Below are positions 1 through 8,995 of a DNA stretch of 64,000 nt, one piece after another. The position numbers were made by a program, and so were the translations under genes. The number at the start of each line of letters is the position of its first letter. The first letter of the stretch is position 1. This DNA is from GCA-002733465 sp965230525. Lineage in GTDB: Bacteria; Pseudomonadota; Gammaproteobacteria; Enterobacterales; Kangiellaceae. The stretch is from assembly GCA_965230525.1 (NCBI GenBank), contig OZ246008.1, positions 3,472,001 to 3,536,000 on the forward strand. Direction: 5' to 3'. The notes under the pieces were generated by a model. It had not been told where the DNA came from. It saw nothing but the letters and a program-made list of their open reading frames with translations, and made no database searches.

Positions 1-644
1 ATAACCGGCTAAATAAAAACGACCGTGAATATTTAATTGAATTGGAAGAACAGCCAAATATGTTTGATTTGGTTGAGGCCTGGCTAGCTCGCATGCCATT
101 TCTACAGCACCACAACTTCTGCTTTGTTCAGTCTTATCAAGAAGCACTCGATCACATGGTTGAGCGAGACTTAGAAATCGTCAAAACCGTAGACTACCTG
201 AGCGAACAAGATAGAGAGTTTCAAATCAAAGATTTAAAAGCAACACGGGCTGGGTTTGATGCTTTGTTCGATCCTAAAATTTACGCTGAGCTCGAACGCA
301 GCGGTGCAGTTAGAATGAAACGAGAAGCACTACTTGGTGCAATTTTTATTAATCTTTATCGAGATGAGCCCGCTTTTCAACCACCTTACCATATATTAGA
401 AAAACTAACCGAAGTCGATGAGCTGTTTACTCAGTGGCGACACCGACACACCGTGATGGTTCACCGAATGATCGGAGCAAAAATAGGCACTGGCGGTTCT
501 TCGGGACATGATTATCTAAGCAAAACCACCCAAAATAATCGTTTCTTTAGGGAGTTATTTAATATTTCAACCTATTTAATCCCGCGCTCGGAGCTTCCTA
601 CGCTTCCTGAAGATCTACGTTTAGACTTAGGTTCAACCGTTTAA
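1..644 (+). CDS. kynA: tryptophan 2,3-dioxygenase, 3' part (5' end outside window)
   Basis: This is the C-terminal part of the haem enzyme that opens the indole ring of L-tryptophan to N-formylkynurenine, the first step of the kynurenine pathway. The reading frame is open from base 1, so the true start lies upstream; the TTG at 42 is inside the gene. About 214 residues are visible. The family signature is clear: an RHRHTVMVHRMIG segment carrying the proximal haem histidine, followed directly by GTGGSSGHDYL, the loop that contacts the substrate amino group. The conserved MPFL segment and the helical region rich in charged residues also fit. The family is usually about 280-300 residues, so roughly the first quarter is missing. 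The downstream gene is convergent. Family assignment is near certain. Confidence 0.95.
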   Translation, partial: NRLNKNDREYLIELEEQPNMFDLVEAWLARMPFLQHHNFCFVQSYQEALDHMVERDLEIVKTVDYLSEQDREFQIKDLKATRAGFDALFDPKIYAELERSGAVRMKREALLGAIFINLYRDEPAFQPPYHILEKLTEVDELFTQWRHRHTVMVHRMIGAKIGTGGSSGHDYLSKTTQNNRFFRELFNISTYLIPRSELPTLPEDLRLDLGSTV

Positions 645-661
645 TCGTTTATTCGTTGACG

Positions 662-1141
662 CTAAATTTGAGGCGGCCAATCGCTCGATTTAACAAGAAG
701 CGCGACTAAAGCTTCAATCCCAAGCTGGTCTTGTTTTGAAAAACGAGCCAGCGACGGGCTATCAAGGTCATACACTCCCCAAATCCTTCCATTTACAGTA
801 ATTGGCACCACGAGTTCTGAGCGAGAGCGAGAGTCACATGCTATATGCCCTACAAATTGATCGACATCCTTGACTAAGATTGAGCTTGCTTGTTTAACTG
901 AGGTGCCACACACCCCTTTTCCCACTTTTATTTGTGTACAGGCTACTTGCCCTTGATACGGGCCCAGTTGAAGATTTTCGGCGTCATAAAGCCAATAGGC
1001 GCCAGCCCAATTGATATCCGAAATTCCGTTAAATAAAAGCGCATTAAATTGGCTCAGGTTGGTTAGCCAATGTCGTTCACCCGCGAGCAACGCCTCGAGT
1101 TGTTTGTACAACAAATTGTATTCAGCGGTTAGTGTTGCCAT
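662..1141 (-). CDS. msrC: free methionine-(R)-sulfoxide reductase (GAF domain, YebR/fRMsr)
   Basis: This 159-residue protein is a single GAF domain of the fRMsr family, which reduces free methionine-R-sulfoxide using thioredoxin-type electron donors in the cytoplasm. Three cysteines are visible at residues 68 (VACTQ), 78 (GVCGTS) and 102 (IACDS). Their spacing of 10 and 24 residues is the same as that of catalytic Cys84, Cys94 and Cys118 of E. coli YebR, so the enzyme should be active. The WAGAYWLY and SELVVPI segments are typical of the family. The gene stands alone, convergent with the dioxygenase and divergent from asnS. It belongs with the other oxidative-damage genes in the window (bcp, nth). 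Confidence 0.93.
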   Translation of the reverse strand: MATLTAEYNLLYKQLEALLAGERHWLTNLSQFNALLFNGISDINWAGAYWLYDAENLQLGPYQGQVACTQIKVGKGVCGTSVKQASSILVKDVDQFVGHIACDSRSRSELVVPITVNGRIWGVYDLDSPSLARFSKQDQLGIEALVALLVKSSDWPPQI

Positions 1142-1341
1142 TAGTCATAAAATCATTTCAAATCGTAAAGCTAAATAATGCCGTTATTTTGGCTTATTTC
1201 AACTTACATTTAGCTATATAGACCAAGCACAATGTTATAAGTCAATTTTCTTCTAACATGCCATGAATTACACTGGTGATTAACGCTCGACAAGGTTAAA
1301 ATCCCAGTCAATTTTTTATACCAATCGATCTGAGGTAAATA

Positions 1342-2745
1342 ATGAGCAAACACTGGTCTATATCTGCTTTATTAGACGGGCAAGTCAAAGCAGGTACCCA
1401 AGTAACAGTAAAGGGCTGGGTAAGAACAAGAAAAGACTCAAAAGCCGGCTTTTCATTTATCAATTTGCATGATGGCTCATGTTTTGATCCTATCCAAGTC
1501 ATCGCGCCTGCTGAACTCGCCAACTACCAAAGTGAAATACTATTAGCAACTACCGGAGCTTCGATGGTTGTCACCGGCGAACTAGTCGAATCACAAGGCA
1601 AAGGGCAAAGCTTTGAAATTCAAGCAAGCAACATTGATGTATTGGGGCTTGTCGAAGATCCTGCAAGTTACCCAATTCAGCCTAAGCCGCATACCATGGA
1701 ATATTTACGTACGGTTGCACATTTACGCCCACGCACCAACGCTATCGGTGCAGTAACTCGGGTCAGAAACTGTCTCGCTCAGGCGACTCACCGATTTATG
1801 CATTCTGAAGGCTTTAACTGGATTCACACCCCGATTATTACTGCGAGTGATTGTGAAGGGGCTGGCGAAATGTTTCGAGTCAGCACTTTAGATCAACAAA
1901 ATCTACCGTTAACCGATCAAGGTCAAATTGATTACAGCAAAGACTTTTTTGGAAAGGAGTCGTTTTTAACGGTGTCGGGTCAATTAAACGTTGAAGCATA
2001 TTGTTTGGCCATGTCGAAGGTTTACACCTTTGGCCCAACATTTCGAGCTGAGAACTCCAACACCACTCGTCATTTAGCCGAGTTTTGGATGGTTGAGCCA
2101 GAAATAGCTTTTGCTGACTTGTTAGAAAATGCTGATATCGCAGAGAAAATGCTGCAGTACATTTTTAAAGCCGTTTTGGATGAACGACAAGATGACGTAG
2201 CGTTTTTTAACCAACGGGTCGATAAAACAGTGATTCAACGTCTTGAAGCCGTGGTCAATAATGACTTTGAACGTATGGAATATACTGATGCGATAAAAAT
2301 TCTAGAAAACTCAAACAAAAAGTTTGAATTTCCAGTGAGCTGGGGTACTGATTTGCAATCAGAGCATGAGCGGTATCTGGCGGAAGAAAAAGTCGGTCGC
2401 CCAATCATCTTGATGAATTATCCAAAGGATATTAAAGCATTTTACATGCGAATTAATGATGATGAAAAAACCGTTGCCGCCATGGATATCTTGGCACCAG
2501 GCATTGGTGAATTAGTCGGCGGCAGTCAAAGAGAAGAGCGGCTCGATGTGTTTGATGCCCGACTCGATCAAATGAATTTACCGAAAGAAGATTATTGGTG
2601 GTATCGCGACCTAAGAAAGTTTGGAACCGTGCCTCACTCCGGTTTTGGTTTAGGCTTTGAACGTGCTGTTTTATATGCCACCGGGATGCAAAATATCAGA
2701 GACGTTATCCCCTTCCCGCGTGTTCCAAACAGCGCTGAATTTTAG
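1342..2745 (+). CDS. asnS: asparaginyl-tRNA synthetase
   Basis: This class IIb synthetase of 467 residues charges tRNA-Asn with asparagine. It has an N-terminal OB-fold anticodon-binding domain (VKGWVRTRKDSKAGFSFINL, about residues 24-43) and a class II catalytic core. Motif 2 is seen as FRAENSNTTRHLAEFWMVEPE and motif 3 as the GFGLGFERAVLYATG segment near the C-terminus. The length matches E. coli AsnS (466). The start at ATG 1342 is supported by a GAGG ribosome site about 8 bases upstream. It is a single-gene unit that ends at a strong bidirectional terminator shared with the convergent nitroreductase gene. Confidence 0.98.
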   Translation: MSKHWSISALLDGQVKAGTQVTVKGWVRTRKDSKAGFSFINLHDGSCFDPIQVIAPAELANYQSEILLATTGASMVVTGELVESQGKGQSFEIQASNIDVLGLVEDPASYPIQPKPHTMEYLRTVAHLRPRTNAIGAVTRVRNCLAQATHRFMHSEGFNWIHTPIITASDCEGAGEMFRVSTLDQQNLPLTDQGQIDYSKDFFGKESFLTVSGQLNVEAYCLAMSKVYTFGPTFRAENSNTTRHLAEFWMVEPEIAFADLLENADIAEKMLQYIFKAVLDERQDDVAFFNQRVDKTVIQRLEAVVNNDFERMEYTDAIKILENSNKKFEFPVSWGTDLQSEHERYLAEEKVGRPIILMNYPKDIKAFYMRINDDEKTVAAMDILAPGIGELVGGSQREERLDVFDARLDQMNLPKEDYWWYRDLRKFGTVPHSGFGLGFERAVLYATGMQNIRDVIPFPRVPNSAEF

Positions 2746-2765
2746 CCTTTAACATCGCTAACAGT

Positions 2766-2813
2766 AAAAGTAGAACTTACACTGAACTTCAATATTGGTA
2801 GGTTCTACTTTTT
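2766..2813. terminator. bidirectional Rho-independent terminator between asnS and ydjA
   Basis: A 15-bp stem (2766-2780 with 2798-2812, one G-T wobble) encloses a 17-nt loop and is flanked by A and T runs on both sides. It lies between two convergent genes, so it can end transcription in both directions. Confidence 0.8.
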
Positions 2814-2833
2814 GCTTCGACAGCCTTGAGTCT

Positions 2834-3394
2834 TTAGTGATTGTACCACTCAACAAATTCGGTTTGCTCAGGGTGCCTCAAACTGGCTTTACGTCCTTGC
2901 TCTTTTCCTAAGTAGATAAAGCCACTAATCTGTTCGTTTTCAGCGAGTCCCAAACTTTCCATAAGGTCACGATTAAACGCTAGACCCCCGGTTCGCCACA
3001 TTGCACCTATCCCGAGCAGATGTGCAGCCATAAGAATATTTTGAACCCCTGCACCCGCAGACAGAATTTGCTCCATCTTAGGGACTTTCTTATGCGGTTT
3101 ATAACTTACTACTGACACCACCACCAGTGGCGCTCTCAGCGGTTTATTAGCAATTTTATGCTGTTTCTCCGCATCAAGCTGCGGATCTTGTTTTAAGCTC
3201 GCCTCTAAGAAAAGTTGTCCAAGCCGCTTTAAGCCATCGCCTTGAAAGACTAAAAACCGCCATGGCTTTAACAAAGCATGATCAGGTGCCCTCAATGCTA
3301 GCTTAAAGATTTCAGCCATTTGTTCTTTTGTTGGCGCCGGTGCAACCAATTTTCCATGTGACTTACGGGTTAAAAGCTTGTCTAAACTCGACAT
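2834..3394 (-). CDS. ydjA: NAD(P)H nitroreductase, YdjA-like
   Basis: This 186-residue flavoprotein belongs to the small FMN-dependent nitroreductase family. It resembles E. coli YdjA along its whole length, with APAPTKEQM near residue 20, APDHALLKPWRF (FMN phosphate region), a central KPLRAPLVVVSVV strand and the GIGAMWRTGG loop. These enzymes form dimers and reduce nitro compounds or quinones in vitro; the natural substrate is unknown. The start at 3394 is preferred because GGAG lies 6 bases before it, whereas an upstream ATG at 3418 lacks a good ribosome site. The gene lies downstream of tRNA-Glu, separated from it by a terminator. Confidence 0.9.
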   Translation of the reverse strand: MSSLDKLLTRKSHGKLVAPAPTKEQMAEIFKLALRAPDHALLKPWRFLVFQGDGLKRLGQLFLEASLKQDPQLDAEKQHKIANKPLRAPLVVVSVVSYKPHKKVPKMEQILSAGAGVQNILMAAHLLGIGAMWRTGGLAFNRDLMESLGLAENEQISGFIYLGKEQGRKASLRHPEQTEFVEWYNH

Positions 3395-3479
3395 GAATAC
3401 TCCGTTAATTAAAATCAAGTTGGGCGAATTCTAACACAGCAAAGCTGGCTAATTTGAGCAGCAAGATTGAGTAGGCAAA

Positions 3480-3509
3480 AAAAAGCCTGATTAATAAATC
3501 AGGCTTTTT
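3480..3509 (-). terminator. terminator downstream of tRNA-Glu
   Basis: On the minus strand a stem AAAAAGCCTGA/TCAGGCTTTTT with a short AT loop ends in a run of T. It lies directly after the tRNA-Glu 3' end and is well placed to end the tRNA transcript. Confidence 0.85.
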
Positions 3510-3513
3510 AATG

Positions 3514-3589
3514 TGGCGTCCCCTAGGGGGTTCGAACCCCTGTTACCGCCGTGAAAGGGCGGTGTCCTAGGCCTCTAGACGAAGGGGAC
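3514..3589 (-). tRNA. tRNA-Glu (anticodon TTC)
   Basis: A 76-nt cloverleaf reads on the minus strand. The acceptor stem GTCCCCT pairs with AGGGGAC, and the CCA end is encoded at 3514-3516. The anticodon loop is CTTTCAC with anticodon TTC, and the T loop is GGTTCGAACCC. The D-arm carries TCGTCTAGAGG-CC as in E. coli tRNA-Glu. It is a single-gene unit with its own promoter at 3651-3679 and its own terminator. Confidence 0.97.
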
Positions 3590-3650
3590 TTAAGACTTTT
3601 TGCTCTCTTGGAAACCACACTTTTTAAGTGTCTCTCCTCAAGAGCGCGCT

Positions 3651-3679
3651 ATTCTATAGTCGCATCTCAGCTTTGTCAA
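3651..3679 (-). promoter_or_regulatory. sigma70 promoter of tRNA-Glu
   Basis: On the minus strand a perfect -35 box TTGACA (3674-3679) is separated by 17 bp from -10 TAGAAT (3651-3656). It is followed by a GC-rich discriminator AGCGCGC, typical of stable-RNA promoters under stringent control. The transcript would start roughly 50 bp before the mature tRNA 5' end. Confidence 0.85.
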
Positions 3680-3710
3680 AAGCTATTTTAATTTATTTTA
3701 AAATTCTTTT

Positions 3711-4409
3711 TTAACTGAGTTCTGACTCGCTCGAACTCAACCTGCCTTTAATCAATTCAAACCGAGTTTGCATTGAATTAGCCAGTGCTAAATCATGAGA
3801 CACAATTAAAAAACTAGTGCCTTCATCACGGTTCAATTCAAACATTAGCTCGTTCACTGACTGTGCCGTCTTATAATCTAAGTTACCCGTCGGCTCATCA
3901 GCTAAAATACAGGCAGGACGCGTCACCATTGCACGAGCAATTGCGATACGCTGCCTTTCGCCACCACTTAATTCTGAGGGGGTATGCAGCTTTCTATCAA
4001 TCAAACCGACTTTAGTAATGATTTGTTCGGCTCGCTCGCGGGCGTTTCGCTCCCCTTCACCACCAATAATCAAGGGCAACATAACATTTTCTAAAGCACT
4101 AAATTCAGACAATAGATGATGAAACTGATAAACAAAGCCAAGCTTTTGATTTCTTAAGTCACCCTGCTTCTTGATTGATAGTTGGTGAATATTTTGACCA
4201 TCAATCAATACTTCACCTTCATCGGGGTGATCAAGGCCACCGAGAATATGTAGTAAGGTACTCTTACCCGATCCTGATGTGCCAACAATTGCGACCATTT
4301 CTGCGGGCTGAATGGCAATATCGACGCCATTTAAAACTTCAACAAATTTTGCGCCGTCCTGAAATGTCTTGCACAGGTTAGTCGCTTGAAGAATATTTCC
4401 ATTACTCAT
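3711..4409 (-). CDS. lolD: lipoprotein-releasing ABC transporter ATPase LolD
   Basis: This 232-residue ATPase drives release of outer-membrane lipoproteins from the inner membrane to the LolA carrier. It carries Walker A GTSGSGKST, the Q-loop region FVYQFHHLL, the LSGGERQRIAIARA signature, Walker B ILADEPTGNLD and a switch histidine in IVSHD. The chosen start at 4409 (MSNGN) has GGAGG about 9 bases upstream. It overlaps the end of lolC by 8 bases, which indicates translational coupling. A longer frame to 4445 would intrude into lolC without need. No second permease follows; the next gene downstream is tRNA-Glu. Confidence 0.95.
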   Translation of the reverse strand: MSNGNILQATNLCKTFQDGAKFVEVLNGVDIAIQPAEMVAIVGTSGSGKSTLLHILGGLDHPDEGEVLIDGQNIHQLSIKKQGDLRNQKLGFVYQFHHLLSEFSALENVMLPLIIGGEGERNARERAEQIITKVGLIDRKLHTPSELSGGERQRIAIARAMVTRPACILADEPTGNLDYKTAQSVNELMFELNRDEGTSFLIVSHDLALANSMQTRFELIKGRLSSSESELS

Positions 4410-5649
4410 ATCGAAGAGCCTCCGCTGGACGAGTCTTAGATGCACGCCAAGCCGGATATAAAGTGGCTAGCGTGCTCATAATTAATGCAACGATGGCAAT
4501 TGTGGTGACATCAGACCATTTCAATACCGACGGAAGGAAACCGATGAAATAAACATCCCCAGGCAGCACTTGAACTCCCCATAATTCTTCAATAAAGGCG
4601 ACTACGTCAGCCAAGTTGGTGGCTAGTGCAACACCGCCTATGACACCAATAATTGTTCCGATAATGCCATTTAAGCTTCCTTGTACTATAAATATTTTCA
4701 TTACCGTTGCCGGTGATGCTCCGAGCGTTCTGAGGATCGCGATATCAGACTGTTTATCAGTCACCACCATAACCAAAGTACTAACAATATTAAAAGCGGC
4801 AACCGCGACAATGAAAGCCAATAAAATAGCCATCATTTTCTTTTCCATTTGAACCGCTTTAAACAGTGTTCCGTGAGTGTAATTCCAATCGGAAACATAA
4901 TATTGGTCACCGACCAAGTCGCGCAGTTCAAAACCAGTATAAGCAGCATTGAGCACATTGTTGGTGGTAACTCGTAAACCAGAGACTTTATCGCCCTTTC
5001 GAGTCAACGCTGCAGCATCTTTAATGTGGATCATGGCTAACATACCATCCAACTCGGACTTCACTTCAAAAATGCCAACCAGAGTAAAGCGTTTGTACCG
5101 TGGAGAAATTCCTGCTGGAGAAACCGTAGCACCATCCGCCAATAGCAAAGTAACACGATCGCCCAAACTAACGCCGAGACTGCTGGCCATACTGATGCCT
5201 AAAATAATCCCGTATTCGCCAGGCTTGAGGTCATCCAACTCGCCTGCGACCATGTAATCATCAACAATAGAGACCTGCGCCTCTTTTGTCGGCAAAATGC
5301 CTTGAAGCAAACCGTATTTAGTGTAACTTCGATTTCGAAACATCGCCTGGGCATCTATAAACGGCGCGGCGGCGACCACATCAGGGTGTTCTTTGACCTG
5401 CTTTTCCAAGGTTTGCCAATCGCTAAAGCCATCACCGCGTTCGCCAATAACAATATGCGGCACCATGCCGAGAATGCGCTCTCGGAGTTCCGATTCAAAG
5501 CCGTTCATTACTGACATGACCGTAATAAGTACGATAATCCCCAAGGCTATCCCGAGCATACTGACCAACGATATAAAAGAAATGAAATGATTGTCTTTTT
5601 TCGCTCGCGTGTAACGTAAGCCAATCATTAGAGGGACCGATTTTTTCAT
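4402..5649 (-). CDS. lolC: lipoprotein-releasing ABC transporter permease (LolC/LolE family, sole permease here)
   Basis: This 415-residue inner-membrane permease pairs with LolD. It has the MacB/FtsX topology: one membrane segment near residues 27-49, a large periplasmic domain, then three membrane segments near 273-297, 320-345 and 375-400. The periplasmic segment SPAGISPRYKRFTLVGIF (about 177-194) lies where the LolA-binding hook of LolC sits, so the LolC name is preferred. E. coli has lolC-lolD-lolE, but here only one permease gene is present beside lolD. The protein may therefore work as a homodimer, as proposed for the merged LolF type, or lolE may lie elsewhere in the genome. Confidence 0.9.
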   Translation of the reverse strand: MKKSVPLMIGLRYTRAKKDNHFISFISLVSMLGIALGIIVLITVMSVMNGFESELRERILGMVPHIVIGERGDGFSDWQTLEKQVKEHPDVVAAAPFIDAQAMFRNRSYTKYGLLQGILPTKEAQVSIVDDYMVAGELDDLKPGEYGIILGISMASSLGVSLGDRVTLLLADGATVSPAGISPRYKRFTLVGIFEVKSELDGMLAMIHIKDAAALTRKGDKVSGLRVTTNNVLNAAYTGFELRDLVGDQYYVSDWNYTHGTLFKAVQMEKKMMAILLAFIVAVAAFNIVSTLVMVVTDKQSDIAILRTLGASPATVMKIFIVQGSLNGIIGTIIGVIGGVALATNLADVVAFIEELWGVQVLPGDVYFIGFLPSVLKWSDVTTIAIVALIMSTLATLYPAWRASKTRPAEALRYE

Positions 5650-5872
5650 ATAACTCCGTGTCGAAATAGCAATGGCATGCGTGCTTTTCGTGATCTTTCT
5701 GTAAAAAGGCGAATTCTATCAATAGCTAGCGTCGGTAAGAAGTGCTTTTTATGCTTAGCCATACTAATGTCTCAAAAGCTACTAAAAGATATTGACTGAA
5801 TGGCTAATAGTACCTTTAATTGGTTAAATCTATGCTATAAATATTAAAGAGTTTACATAAAAGGTACATTTA

Positions 5873-6460
5873 GTGACGAAACAAGCAGGACAAAGTGATT
5901 CAGAGCGACGACAATACTTTCGGATAAAAAATTCGTTGTTTATGAGCTACGAACTGGTCGCCGATGAAAATGCTGAACAACCGATCAAGGAAGTCAGTGC
6001 ACGATCGCTACGCTCGATGCATTTGTTACAAGAACTCAACTCTATTCTTGAAGAAAATGATAATTTTGCAAAAGGTTTGGGCGAGGAACAACGCCAAACC
6101 AAGAATTATTTGGCCGAGCTGAGCGAGAAAGTCACTGATATTACTCGCTATTTAGTAAAAACATTAGGTGTAGAATATAGTGAATTATTAGAAGTGGACT
6201 TGAGTGGTGGTGGAATTCGTTTTGAATCCGACGCCCCGTTAAACGTAAACCAAGTATTAAAACTCGATTTAGTATTGGTACCTGAATATTACAATTTGAC
6301 CACGCTGGGTGAAGTGGTTGATTGCCGCCCAATCGGTTCAAGTGGTCTGTTTGAAATTGCCATTACCTTTTCAGAAATTCAGGAAAACGATCGAGATGCC
6401 ATTGTAAGGCATGTATTTAAAAGACAATCTGAGCAGTTGAGAACAGATAAACAAGATTAA
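5873..6460 (+). CDS. PilZ domain protein (probable c-di-GMP receptor)
   Basis: This 195-residue protein carries the two c-di-GMP binding signatures of the PilZ domain: RxxxR at residues 13-17 (RQYFR) and DxSxxG at 109-114 (DLSGGG). The C-terminal FEIAITFSEIQENDRDAI segment is typical of the end of the domain. A helical segment of roughly 70 residues separates the two motifs, longer than in minimal PilZ proteins. The start is GTG at 5873, with AAGG upstream. No partner gene is adjacent, so the process it controls (motility, adhesion or matrix) cannot be told from context. The binding motifs are intact, so ligand binding is likely. Confidence 0.85.
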   Translation: MTKQAGQSDSERRQYFRIKNSLFMSYELVADENAEQPIKEVSARSLRSMHLLQELNSILEENDNFAKGLGEEQRQTKNYLAELSEKVTDITRYLVKTLGVEYSELLEVDLSGGGIRFESDAPLNVNQVLKLDLVLVPEYYNLTTLGEVVDCRPIGSSGLFEIAITFSEIQENDRDAIVRHVFKRQSEQLRTDKQD

Positions 6461-6562
6461 GTGAATTTTTCTTAATAGCTTTAATATCAATGATCTATGA
6501 TAATATGTTAAAGTAATCTCGAATTAAACAGCGTCCGTCGCAGTGTTAAAATAGGTATCAAT

Positions 6563-6850
6563 ATGAAAATATTAAAATTAGCAATTCTTTCGCTCCCGTT
6601 AGCTTTTAGTCCAATTGCATCTGAACTGCATGCTGAAAGCCTCGCGATGCCGGTCAGTACCCAAGGAGAAGTTAGCCAGCAAACACCTCGAAATGGTCAA
6701 AATAAAGCTAAGGTTGAATCAACCTTCGGACAACCTTTACAGCGTGTTGCAGCGGTTGGAGAGCCTCCGATCAGCAAATGGGTTTATTCAGACTTTACTG
6801 TTTATTTTGAGCACGATATCGTGCTGCACGCGGTTCGACACCGTAGCTAA
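6563..6850 (+). CDS. small secreted protein, BamE/SmpA-like fold
   Basis: This 95-residue protein has a signal peptide (MKILKLAILSLPLAFSPIASELHA, about 1-24) with no lipobox cysteine. A short domain follows with KAKVESTFGQP, then GEPPISKWVYSDFTVYFEHD. This pattern of a helix carrying G-x-P followed by a W-x-Y strand resembles the SmpA/OmlA (BamE) fold and small periplasmic proteins common in gammaproteobacteria. A role at the periplasmic face is likely; a direct part in outer-membrane protein assembly is not shown. It ends at a strong bidirectional terminator facing htpG. Confidence 0.75.
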   Translation: MKILKLAILSLPLAFSPIASELHAESLAMPVSTQGEVSQQTPRNGQNKAKVESTFGQPLQRVAAVGEPPISKWVYSDFTVYFEHDIVLHAVRHRS

Positions 6851-6918
6851 TTTTAGATTTATAGAAGGTTTTCGGGCTGCTTGCAGCTCTATATCGATTA
6901 TAAATAATTAGCATTCAA

Positions 6919-6954
6919 GCATAAAAAAAGGAGCCTAAGCTCCTTTTTTTATGC
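6919..6954. terminator. bidirectional terminator with perfect 16-bp stem
   Basis: The arms GCATAAAAAAAGGAGC and GCTCCTTTTTTTATGC pair perfectly around a CTAA tetraloop. It lies between the convergent small secreted protein gene and htpG and carries T runs in both directions. Confidence 0.92.
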
Positions 6955-6974
6955 TGTCGCCATTAATCGAGTGA

Positions 6975-8888
6975 CTATTTTTGTAATAAGCGATTAAGAC
7001 GCTTAGTAAACGCCGCTGGATCGTCTAACTGACCGCTATCTGAGAGAACCGCTTGATCAAATAGTAATTCAACCCAATCCTTGAAGTCTTCCTCTGGTAA
7101 ATCATCATTGAGCTGTTTAACTAATTGATGATCCACATTAATCTCAAAGATTGGCTTCATTTCAGGTATGGGTTGCCCTGCAGCTTTCATCATACGAGCC
7201 ATTTGTAAACTCATTCCACCATCATTAGAAACCACACAGGCAGGCGATTCATCTAATCGACCTGAAACTTTAACATCCTCAACCTTGTCACCCAGTAAAT
7301 CCTTGATTTTACCGATTAGATCCGAGTTATCTTGATTTGCTTTTTCAACTGCTTGCTTATCTTCTTCAGACTCTAAGCCGCCCAAATCAAGGTCACCTTG
7401 AGTAATCGCTTGAAGCTTCTTGTCACCAAACTCGGTAAGATGCCCCATGGCCCACTCATCTACTCGGTCAGTCATTAACAATACTTCAACACCTTTCTTA
7501 CGATAGACCTCAAGATGCGGGCTGTTTTTGGCGGTCGCATAGTTGTCCGCTACCAAATAGTAAATCTTATCTTGTTCAGGTTTCATTCGCTCAATGTAAT
7601 CTGCAAGCGAAACATTTTGAGTCGCATCATCATTGTGAGTTGAAGCGAATCGAAGTAAACCAGCCACTTTATCCTTGTTAGCAAAATCTTCGGCAAGACC
7701 TTCTTTAAGTACAGAACCAAATTCATCCCAGAAACTCTGATAATCTTCTTTGTTACTTTTAGCAAGCTTTTCTAACATTCCTAAAACACGCTTAACACAG
7801 GCATTACGTAGGCTTTGAGTTGCACCTTTATCCTGCAGGATCTCTCGAGAGACGTTAAGAGGAAGATCATTTGAGTCAAGTACACCTCTTACCATTCTTA
7901 AGTAAACAGGCAGAAACTGCTCAGCATCATCCATGATAAATACCCGCTGAACATACAGCTTCACGCCGCGCGGTTTGTCGCGATTCCATAAATCCATGGG
8001 TGCTTTTTTAGGTAAATAGAGCAAGCTGGTATACTCAAGTTTGCCCTCGACTTTGTTGTGAGCCCAGCTAAGCGGTTCATTGAAATCGTGAGAAATGTGC
8101 TTGTAGAATTCCTTGTATTCTTCCTCTTTAATATCTGATTTAGCACGAGTCCAAAGTGCCGTTGCCTTATTGATAACCTCAAATTCTGGAACAACAACTT
8201 CATCCGACTCTTTCTCATCTTCATCGGGGCTCGGAATATCCATCTTTTCCATTTCAACTGGCAGAGAGACATGATCAGAGTATTTACTGATAATTGAGCG
8301 AATACGCCACGGCTCCAAAAACTCTTTTTCGTCTTCTTTTAGACTCAAGATAATTTCAGTTCCACGTGAACTCTTTTCAATTGGCTCAATGCTGAACTCG
8401 CCATCGCCTTTAGAAACCCAGCTAACCCCCTCTTCGGCCTTTTCTCCGGCTCTTCGAGTGCGCACTTCCACTTGATCTGCAACGATAAAGGCAGAGTAAA
8501 AACCAACCCCAAATTGACCTATGAGATTACTGTCAGCTTTTTGCTCTTTGGACATTTGCTTAATAAATTCAGAAGTACCGGAACGTGCGATGGTGCCTAA
8601 ATTTTGCATCACTTCTTGCTTGTTCATACCAATACCATTATCACTAATGGTTAAAGTACCAGCCTCTTTATCCATAGTAATACGGATCTTCAGGTCACTG
8701 TCGTTCTCGTAATAATCTTCATGTGAAAGTGCTTCGAATCGCAACTTATCAGCGGCATCAGCGGCGTTTGATACTAACTCCCGAACAAAAATTTCTTTAT
8801 TACTGTATAAAGAATGCACCATTAGATTGAGAAGTTGCTTTACTTCAGTTTGAAAACTATGGGTTTCTTTACTAGTGACTTCGGTCAT
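6975..8888 (-). CDS. htpG: molecular chaperone HtpG (Hsp90)
   Basis: This 637-residue bacterial Hsp90 is an ATP-dependent cytoplasmic chaperone. The N-terminal GHKL ATPase domain shows ELVSNAADAADKLR (catalytic Glu and Mg-binding Asn), DNGIGM and GQFGVGFYSAF. The middle domain contains the IRGVLDSNDLPLNVSRE region with its catalytic-loop arginine, and the C-terminal dimerisation domain is complete. The start at 8888 (MTEVTSKETHSFQTEVKQ) has GAGGAG about 10 bases upstream; a longer frame to 8957 has no support. The promoter region holds a near-consensus sigma32 site at 8996-9024, so heat induction is expected. Confidence 0.97.
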   Translation of the reverse strand: MTEVTSKETHSFQTEVKQLLNLMVHSLYSNKEIFVRELVSNAADAADKLRFEALSHEDYYENDSDLKIRITMDKEAGTLTISDNGIGMNKQEVMQNLGTIARSGTSEFIKQMSKEQKADSNLIGQFGVGFYSAFIVADQVEVRTRRAGEKAEEGVSWVSKGDGEFSIEPIEKSSRGTEIILSLKEDEKEFLEPWRIRSIISKYSDHVSLPVEMEKMDIPSPDEDEKESDEVVVPEFEVINKATALWTRAKSDIKEEEYKEFYKHISHDFNEPLSWAHNKVEGKLEYTSLLYLPKKAPMDLWNRDKPRGVKLYVQRVFIMDDAEQFLPVYLRMVRGVLDSNDLPLNVSREILQDKGATQSLRNACVKRVLGMLEKLAKSNKEDYQSFWDEFGSVLKEGLAEDFANKDKVAGLLRFASTHNDDATQNVSLADYIERMKPEQDKIYYLVADNYATAKNSPHLEVYRKKGVEVLLMTDRVDEWAMGHLTEFGDKKLQAITQGDLDLGGLESEEDKQAVEKANQDNSDLIGKIKDLLGDKVEDVKVSGRLDESPACVVSNDGGMSLQMARMMKAAGQPIPEMKPIFEINVDHQLVKQLNDDLPEEDFKDWVELLFDQAVLSDSGQLDDPAAFTKRLNRLLQK

Positions 8889-8995
8889 TTCACCGGTCTC
8901 CTCGTATTTATGATTACTTTGTGATGTTATAGAGTACCAAGCACGTAAAACCGACAATTGCCTTTCGTGCTCATTCTAAATTCGACTGATATGCA

